Shown: positions 54,101 through 63,100 of the stretch, piece by piece
How positions within the stretch are numbered: position 1 is the first letter of the stretch
Layout of the letters: each line of letters opens with the position of its first letter
Assembly: GCF_022012305.1 (NCBI RefSeq)
Contig: NZ_JAKLTM010000006.1
Coordinates: 62,001 to 126,000 of the forward strand
DNA: 64,000 nucleotides
Direction of reading: 5' to 3'
From: Ramlibacter paludis
Lineage (GTDB): Bacteria > Pseudomonadota > Gammaproteobacteria > Burkholderiales > Burkholderiaceae_C
Notes under the pieces: model-generated
What the model was told of the DNA's origin: nothing
What the model saw: the letters and a program-made list of their open reading frames with translations, nothing else
Databases searched by the model: none
Translations under genes and position numbers: made by a program

Positions 54101-57100
54101 GCGCGCCGTCGACCGTGTTGTTGAACGCGATCGCGCCGTTGCTGGTGCTGGTCGCCATCACCGGGCCGGTCAGCGTGACCGCCTCGCCCCAGGTCTGGCC
54201 GGCCACCGTGGTGACGTTGCCGCCCAGCACGGTGCTGCCGCCGGCGTTGGTGGCGATGCTGGTGAGCGGCGTCGTGCCGCCGACCGTGCCGAAGGTCGTC
54301 ACGCCGGTGGTATTGGCGGCCAGCGAGAAGGCGCCGTCGAGCGTGCCGCCGAAGGTGATCGCGCCCGCGCCGGCGTTCAGCGTCGTGTTCGCACCCAGGG
54401 TGACGTTGTCGCTGTAGACCTGGCCGGCCGCGCCGGTGGTGGTGACCGAGCCGCCGTTGATGGCGGTGGTGCCGCCGCCGTTGGTGGCCAGGCTCGTCAG
54501 CGCGGTGGTGTTGCCGACCGCGCCGGTGAAGGTGGTCGGGCCCGCGGTGGTCACGGTCAGCGCCTGCGCGCCGTTGACCATGCTGCCGAAGGTGATCGCG
54601 CCGCCGCCGGTGCTGGCCGCCGTGACCGGGCCGGTCAGGTTGACCGCGTCGCCGTAGGTCTGGGCGCCGCTGGTGGTGACGTTGGCGCCCAGGTTGGTGA
54701 CGCCGTCTGCGTTGGTGGCCAGGGACGCGATGTTGACCGCGCCGTTGAACGTGGTCGCCGTGCCGCCGGTGCTGTTGACCGTCAGCGCCTGCGCGCCGCC
54801 GACCGTGCTGGCGAAGGTGACGCCTGCGCCGGTCAGCGTGGTCGCCGCACCCAGCGTCACCGCGTCGCCGTAGTTCTGTGCGCCGCTGGTGGTGACGGTG
54901 CCGCCGTTGATGACCGTCGTGCCGTCGGCATTGGTCGTGACCGAGGCCACGTTGACCGCGCCGTTGAAGGTCGTCGCCGTGTTGCCGGTGCTGTTGACCG
55001 TCAGCGCCTGTGCGCCGCCGACCGTGCTGCCGAAGGTGACGCCGGCACCGGTGAAGGTGGTCGCCCCGCCCAGCGTGACCGCATCGCCGTAGTTCTGCGC
55101 ACTGGTCGTGGTCACCGAGCCGCCGTTGACGACGGTGGTGCCGTCGGCGTTGGTGGTCAGCGAGCCGACGTTGACCACGTTGTTGAAGGTGGTCGCCGTG
55201 CCGCCCGTGGTGTTCACGGTCAGTGCTTGCGGGCCGCTGACGGTGCCGTTGAAGGTGACGCCCGCGCCGGTCAGCGTGGTGGCCGCGCCGAGCGTGACCG
55301 GGTCGCCGTAGGTCTGCGCGCCCGTGGTCGTGACGCTGCCGCCGTTGATGACGGTGCTGCCGTCGGCGTTGGTGGCGAGCGAGGCGATGTTGACTGCGCC
55401 GTTGAACGTCGTCGCGGTGCCGCCGGTGGTGTTGACGGTCAGTGCCTGCGCACCGCCGACGGTGCTGCCGAAGGTGACGCCGGCGCCCGTCAGCGTGGTG
55501 GCCGCACCCAGCGTGACGGCATCGCCGTAGTTCTGCGCGCCGGTCGTGGTGACGGTGCCGCCGTTGATCACGGTGCTGCCGTCGGCGTTGGTCGTGACCG
55601 AGGCCACGTTGACGGCGCCGTTGAAGGTCGTCGCCGTGTTGCCGGTGCTGTTGACCGTCAGCGCCTGCGCGCCGCCGACCGTGCTGCCGAAGGTGACGCC
55701 GGCACCGGTGAAGGTGGTGGCCCCGCCCAGCGTGACGGCATCGCCGTAGTTCTGCGCGCCGCTGGTGGTGACCGAGCCGCCGTTGACGACGGTGGTGCCG
55801 TCCGCATTGGTCGTCAGCGAGCCGATGTTGACCACGTTGTTGAAGGTGGTCGCCGTGCCGCCCGTGGTGTTCACGGTCAGGGCTTGCGGGCCGGTGACCG
55901 CGCCGTTGAAGGTGACGCCAGCCCCCGTCAGCGTGGTGGCCGCACCGAGCGTGACGGGGTCCCCGTAGGTCTGCGCGCCCGTGGTGGTGACGCTGCCTCC
56001 GTTGATGACGGTGCTGCCGTCTGCATTGGTCGTGACCGACGCCACGTTGACCGCGCCGTTGAAGGTGGTCGCCGTGCCGCCGGTCGTGTTGACCGTCAGC
56101 GCCTGCGCGCCGCCGACCGTGCTGCCGAAGGTGACGCCGGCGCCCGTGAAGGTGGTGGCCGCGCCCAGCGTGACCGCGTCCCCGTAGTTCTGAGCGCCGC
56201 TGGTGGTGACCGCGCCGCCGTTGACTGCGGTGGTTCCGCCTCCGTTGGTGACCAGGCTGGTGAGCGGCGTCGTGTTGCCCACGGCGCCGGTGAAGGTGGT
56301 CAGGCCCGCGGTGGTCACGGTCAGCGCCTGCGCGCCGTTGACCGTGCTGCCGAAGGTGATCGCGCCGCCGCCGGTGCTGGTCGCAGTCACGGGGGCGGTC
56401 AGGTTGACCGCATCGCCGTAGGCCTGCGCGCCGCTGGTGGTGACGTTGGCGCCGAGGTTGGTGACGCCGTCGGCGTTGGTGGCCAGGGACGCGATGTTGA
56501 CCGCGCCGTTGAACGTGGTCGCCGTGCCGCCGGTGGTATTGACGGTCAGTGCCTGCGCACCGCCGACGGTACTGGCGAAGGTCACGCCGGCGCCGGTCAG
56601 CGTGGTCGCCGCACCCAGCGTGACCGCGTCGCCGTAGTTCTGTGCGCCGCTGGTGGTGACCGTGCCGCCGTTGATGACCGTCGTCCCGTCGGCGTTGGTC
56701 GTGACCGAGGCCACGTTGACAGCGCCGTTGAAGGTCGTCGCCGTGTTGCCGGTGCTGTTGACCGTCAGTGCCTGCGCGCCGCCGACCGTGCTGCCGAAGG
56801 TGACACCGGCGCCCGTCAGTGTCGTCGCCGCACCCAGCGTCACCGCGTCACCGTAGTTCTGTGCGCCACTGGTGGTGACCGTGCCGCCGTTGATGACGGT
56901 GGTGCCGTCGGCGTTGGTCGTCAGCGAGCCGATGTTGACCGCGCCGTTGAACGTGGTTGCCGTGGCGCCAGTGGTGTTGACCGTCAGCGCCTGCGGTCCG
57001 CTCACCGTGTTGCCGAAGGTCACGCCCGCGCCGGTGGCCGTCACGGCAGCTGCCAGCGTCACCGCATCGGCGTAGTTCTGCGCGCCGGTGGTCGTCACGT

Positions 57101-60100
57101 TGCCAGCCAGGCTGGTTGTGCCGCCGCCGTTGGTGGTCAGCGTGGCGAGCGGCGTGGTGGCGCCGACAGTGCTGCCGAAGGTGGTCAGCCCGCCGGTGGT
57201 GACCGTGAGGTCTTCCACGCCGGCCGTCGTGCCGTCGACCGTGCCGGTGAAGGTGATGGCGCCGTTGGCCGTGCTGGTGAGCACGGAGTCGGCTGCCAGG
57301 ACCGTCGCACCGCCGTAGGTCTGGCCGCCGGCGGTGGTGACGTTGCCCGTGATCGTCGTGCCGCCGCTGGTGCTGACGAATTCCAGCGGCGTGGTGGCGC
57401 CGACGGCGCCGCCGAATGTGGTGCTGCCTGCAACCGTGGTCAGCGACTCGGTGCCGGCCGTGGTGCCGTCGACCGTGCCGCCGAAGCTCACTGCGCTACC
57501 GGTCAGCGTGACGTCGGTGGTCAGGACCACGTTGTCCGTGTAGGTCTGCGCGCCGGTGGTGGTGACGCTGGCATTCAGGTCCGTGATGCCGCCGCCGTTG
57601 GTGGTCAGGCTGGTCAGCGGCGTGGTGCCGCCGACCGTGCCGGCGATCGTCGTCAGGCCGGAAGTGGTGACCACCAGCGCCTGTGCGCCGTCGACGGTGC
57701 CGGTGGCGGCGAAGTTGATCGCCCCGCCCCCGGTGCTCTGCACGGTCACGTCGTTGGTCAGCGTCACGGCGCCGGTGTAGTCCTGCTGGCCGCTCGTGGT
57801 GACGTTGCCGCCCAGGCTTGCCGCGTTGGTGGCCAGCGAAGCCGCGCTGATGTTGGTGCCGTTGGACGTGGTCAGGCTGTTGAAGCCCGTGGCCGCGCCG
57901 GCCACCGTGACCCCGCCGGTGGCGGTGAGCGAAAGGTTGTTGGCGTTGCCGCTGAGCGTGCTGGAGTAGCTCACCGCGCCGCTGCCGGCATTGACCGCGA
58001 CCGGACCGGTCAGGGTCACGGCGCCGACGTAGCTGACGTTGTCGTTGCTCGTCGTCACGTCGCCCGTGGTGTTGATGCCGCCCGCCCCCGTGAGCGTGAC
58101 GGCGTCGCCGGCGGTGATATCGCCTGCCGCGGCGATGTTCAGCGCGCCGGCGTTGGTGGCGATCGCAACCTGGCCGGTGCCGGAATTGACGGCCGCCGTG
58201 ACGTTGAGCGCGCCCGCGTTGGTGAAGCCGAAATTGCCGTTGGTGGTCACCGCACCGAGGTTGGTGACGCTGTTCGCGTTGGTCAGCGCCACCGAACTCC
58301 CGCCGTTGACGGTGACGGTGCCGGCGCTGAGCGTCGTGCCGGCGTTCTGCGTGACCGCGCCGGAGAGGTTGTCGGTCCCGGCCCCGCCGATGACGACGGT
58401 GCCGGTCGCCCCGGTGGAGACGTCGCCGAGCACGGCCGTGGTCGCGTCGATGATCCGCACCGCGGTCGCAGAGTTGCTGGTCGTGGTGATCGAGCCGGCC
58501 AGGTTGATCGCGCCGTCGTTGCCGTCGATGGTCACGTCGCCTGTGCCGCCGTCGATGCCCGTGCCGACTTGTTGCGTGACCCCGGTGCCCGCCAGTGTGA
58601 CTCCCGTCCCGGACACGTTGCTGTTCACCGAAAGCGCGCCGGTCGTGGTAACCGACACCGGGCCCGTGCCGCCCGTGACCGCGCCGGTGATCGACAGCCC
58701 GCCGGCATCGGTCATCGTGAAGCCGCCGCTGGTGGTGAAGCCGTTGAGCAGGGAAGCATCACCCGTGATCGTCGCGGTGGTGCCGGCGAAGCCCGTCAAG
58801 GTGGTCGTGGCGACGTCCGCGGTGATGCTGCCGGAGGCCGTCACCAGGTTCACGGCAGCGCCGGACAAGGTGCCGGCCGTGCGCGTGATGGTGTCGTCCG
58901 CGTTCAGGTTGGCGGTTCCGGTGCCGGCTGCCACGTTGGCACCGATCGCGATGTCGCTGCCCGCGCCGGTGGCCGAAAGCGCCACGCCGTTGGCCCCGCT
59001 GACGGAGTTGTTCACCGCCAGGGTGCCGCCGCTCGTTGCGATGCTGACCGAGCCGGTGGTGTCCTGGACGCCGCCGCTGATCACCAGGCCGCCGCCCGCA
59101 TCGCTGAACTGGAAGCCACCGCTGCTGACGGTCGGGCCCAGGTTGGTGACGGTGTTGGCGTTGGTCAGGTTCACGGTGCTGCCGGCCGCAACCGTCAGGG
59201 TGCCGGTGTTGATCACCGTGCCGCCGCTTTGCTGCACCCCGCCGTTCAGGCTGTCCACGCCCGCCGTCCCGAGCCGCGTCGTGCCGGTGGCGCCCGTGGT
59301 GATGTTGCCGAGCGTGGCAAGGGCGTTCGCGTCCAGGATCTGGACCGCCGTGGCACTGTTGCTGGTGGTGACGATGGAGCCGGCGAGGTTGAAGCCGCCG
59401 TCGTTGGCGTCCAGCAGGACGTCGCCCGAGCCGCCATTGATGGTCGTGCCGGCGGACTGGGTCACGCCGGTGCCGGCCAGGCTGACGCCGACGCCGCTCA
59501 CGTTGTTGCCCACGCTCAGCGCGCCGCTGGTGGTGAGGGACACCGGGCCGGCGCTGTCCGCCACCACGCCGGAGACCGTCAGGCCGCCGACATCGTTGAG
59601 GGTGAAGCCGCCCGCGCTGGTGACGTTGCCCAGGACCGTGATCGCGTTCGCGTTGGGCAGCGACACCGTGCTGCCGCCGTTGACTTGCAGCGTGCCGGCG
59701 CTGATGGTGGTCGTGCCGTTCTGCGTGACCGCGCCGGAGAGGTTGTCCCCCAGGGCCCCGCCCAGCGTGACGACGCCCAGCGCACCGGTCGTGATGTTCC
59801 CCAGCGCCGCGGTCGTGGAGTCGATGATGCGGACCGCGGTGACGCTGTTGCTGGTGGTGGTCAGGGCACCGGCGAGGTTGATGGCGCCGTCGTTGCCGTC
59901 CACCAGGATGTCGCCTGCTCCGGCGTTGACGGTGCTGCCCGCGGCTTGCGTGACGCCCGGGCCGATGAGGCTCACCCCGGTGCCGGTGACGTTGTTGGCT
60001 CCCAGCACCAGCGGGCCGCCGGCGGTGGTGATGGACACCGCGCCCGTGCCGCCCGAGACGGCGCCGGTCAGGGTCAGGCCGCCGGTGCTGTCGTTCAGCG

Positions 60101-63100
60101 CGAAGCCGTTGGAACTGAAGGAGCCGAGGTTGGTGATGGTGTTGCCGTTGGGCGAGAGCAAGACCGAGCCGGCGGCCGAGCCGGTCAGCGTGTTGGCGTT
60201 GATGATGCCGCCCTGCGTGATGTTGCCGGCGGAGGTCAGCGTCAGCGTGCCGGCACCGGCATCCACGTTCTGCCCCATGTTGATGTCGCCCGACGTGTTG
60301 GTGGTCAGGTTGACGCCGAGGCCCGTCACGGGGGCGCTGATGCTCAGGTTGCCGCCCGCCGTGGCGATGGTGACCGAGCCCGGCGCGGAAACGCCCGTCC
60401 CGCTCACCACCAGGCCGCCGGCCGTGTCGGTGAAGCTGAAATTGCCGGTGGTCGCGCCGGAGCTGGCCAGGGTGTTCACCGTGTTGGCGGCCGTGGACAG
60501 CGCCACGTCGGTGCCGTTGACGGTCAACGTGCCGGCCGCGACCACGCCGGCAGCCGACTGGCTGACGGTTCCAGCGGCGCTCAGCACCGTTGCGCCGGAG
60601 GTGTTACCCACGTTGGCGTTCACCACGATGTTGCCGCCGGCCGTGGAAGTCAGCGTCGTGGAACCCGTGCCGGAGGCGTTTACCGCGCCCGAAACCGTGA
60701 TGGTGCCGCCTGCCGTGACGTCGTAGGCGGCGCCGCCGGCCGCGCCGTTGACGACGCCGCCGACGGTGTTGAGCGTCACCGCGTCGGATTCGTTGACGAA
60801 GACGTCGCCGGTGGTGCGCGTGCGCGCGGCCAGCGTAGTGGCCTGGGTGTTGATTCGCGCGCCGGTGGCGCCGACGCCGGTCAGGCCATCGAGCACCACG
60901 GTCGGCGCGGCGACCGTGCCGCTGCCGCTGATGGCGCCAGCGCCGTCGACGTCACCGAAACCGGCCGTCAAGGAAGCCGTGCCCGCCGTGGAGGTCACCA
61001 GGGACCCGGCGCCCAGGACGATGTTGTCGCCGGCTTGCAGAATGACATCGCCGCCGGTGGACTGCACCGTGACGCCCGGATTGACCGTGAGGTCGTCGCC
61101 GGAGCCGGCGCTCTCGCCGGCGGTCACGGTAATGGTGCCCGCCGAAGTCATGTTCACGGCGATGGTGACCGGGCTGCTGGCGCTGAGGGTGACCGCACCA
61201 CTGCCGCCGCTCGAGGCGCTCAGGCCGTCGAGCGACGCGACGGTCAGCGCGCCGCTGTTGGCGATGTTGACGCCGCTTCCTCCGGTGTTGCTGAAGGCCA
61301 GGTTGCTGACAGCCGTCTCCACCGGGTCCGCACTGGAGCCGATGCCTCCCGCGGAGCGGATGGCCAGGTTGGCCACGGTCAGGTCCGCGCCGACCGCATT
61401 GTTGTCGATCACGGCGGCGCCCGTGCGCAGCGACAACAGGCTGGCGCCCGCCGGGGAAATCGCCGCATTCACGAAGATGTTGCCGCTGGTTGCGGAGCCG
61501 ATGTTCAGCGTGCCGCCGGTGGCGCTGACCCGGTCGATCTCGGCGTCGGTGAGGCTCAGTTCGCCCGCCACCTCGGTGCCCAGGCTGATCGCGCGGCCAC
61601 CCGTGCGGTTCTGGAGAGAGACCGTCGGGCCGGACACCGTGCCATTCAACTGCATGTTGTCCGCGCTGACGGTGACGGCGCCGGCCGTGGTCGAGATGCT
61701 GGCGCCGCCGTTGACGGTGAAGCTGTCGGCGGCCACCGTGACGCCGTTGTTGGCCGTGGTCGCGCCATTGACGGTGATCGCGCCCGGCGAGGTGAGGTTC
61801 ACCGAGTCGAAGCTGCCGCTCAGGTTGCTCGCCGCGGCCTGGACCGTATAGGTGTTGACGCCCGTGATGGCGCCGGTGCTGACCGTGCCCGTGGTGCCGG
61901 CATCGATGGTCAGGTTGTTCCCGTTGCCGGTGATCGCACCGGTCGTCACGTTGGCGCCCGTCGAAGCGCCACCGGTCGTATCGAGCGTGACATTGCCGGC
62001 CAGGTTGACGCTGTCGTTGAACGTCTGCGCACCGGTCGTGACGACTGTGCTCTTCAGGGTCGTGGAGCCGACCGCGTCCGTCGTGACCGAGCCAAGGGGA
62101 ATGCTGTTGCCGACGGCACCGAAGAAGCGCGTCGCGCCCGCCGTGTTGATGACCAGGTTTTCCGTGGCCGCCGTGCCGTTGACGCTCTGGTTGAAGTCGA
62201 TGTTGCCGCCGCTCACGCTGGTGAGCGTGCGGCTGGCCCCGACCGTCACGGCTCCGCTGTAGATCTGGCCGGCGTCGGTCGTCACGTTGCCGTTGATGGA
62301 GGTCGGGCCATTGGCCAGCAAGGCCTCCAGGGCCGTCGTGCTGCCGGCCGCCGCGTTCAGCACCAGGTTCGTGCCGGCGGCGCTGATCAGCGCCTGGCCC
62401 CCCGCGGTGACGCCGTCGACCAACCCATTGAACGTGACGGTCGTGCCCGTGAAAGTGATGTCGTCCTTCAGCGTCACTGCGCCGGTGTAGGTCTGGGTGC
62501 CGCTGGTCGTCACGTTGCCGCCCAGGCTGGCCGAGCTCACGCTGAGGCTCGTTGCGTTCAGCGTGGTGCCGTTGGTCGTGTTCAGGTTGTTGACGCCGGA
62601 AACGGTCCCCGCCGTAGCCCCGCTCGGCGCGGTCACGAGGAGGTTGTTCCCGTTCCCCGTCACGTTGCCGGCTGTCACGGTGGTGCCCGCCGTCAAGCTG
62701 ACGGGTGCGCCCAGGCTCAACGGCCCGGTCAGGCTCACGCTCCCGTTGCTGGCCGTGACGTTGCCATTCAGGGTAAGGGTGCCGCCGCCGGTGGCGGCCA
62801 GTGCGACGCTTTCGTTGGTGGAAGTCGCCGAGCCGATGGTCAGCGGGCCGCCGTTCTGGGTCGTGATGCTCAGCGTGCCGGGCGCCGTGAAAGCCCCGAG
62901 GAACAGGCCGCCGCCCGTGTCGACGATCGTGAAGTCGTTGGTGGTGCCGGCGCCGAAGTTCGGGCTCAGCGAGCCGCTGAAGTCCGACCCGGTCACGTTG
63001 TAGTTGCCGCCAATCGTCAGTGCGCCCGTGGTCACCAGCCCGTTGACGGAGCTCAGCGTGACGTTGTTCGCGGTGAGCGAGCCCGTGGTGAGGGAAGTGG

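Noticed and set aside
52000-57800. CRISPR-like direct repeats
   Set aside because: The repeat period is over 200 bases, is a multiple of three, and lies within one long coding frame; there are no short repeats with unique spacers or cas genes.
58039-60726. An 895-residue open frame on the plus strand, opposite the adhesin
   Set aside because: It is the antisense of Gly/Thr/Val/Asn-rich repeats, where stop codons are rare in the opposite strand. The product is Pro/Val/Thr-rich without domains, and many similar short antisense frames occur at each repeat unit.
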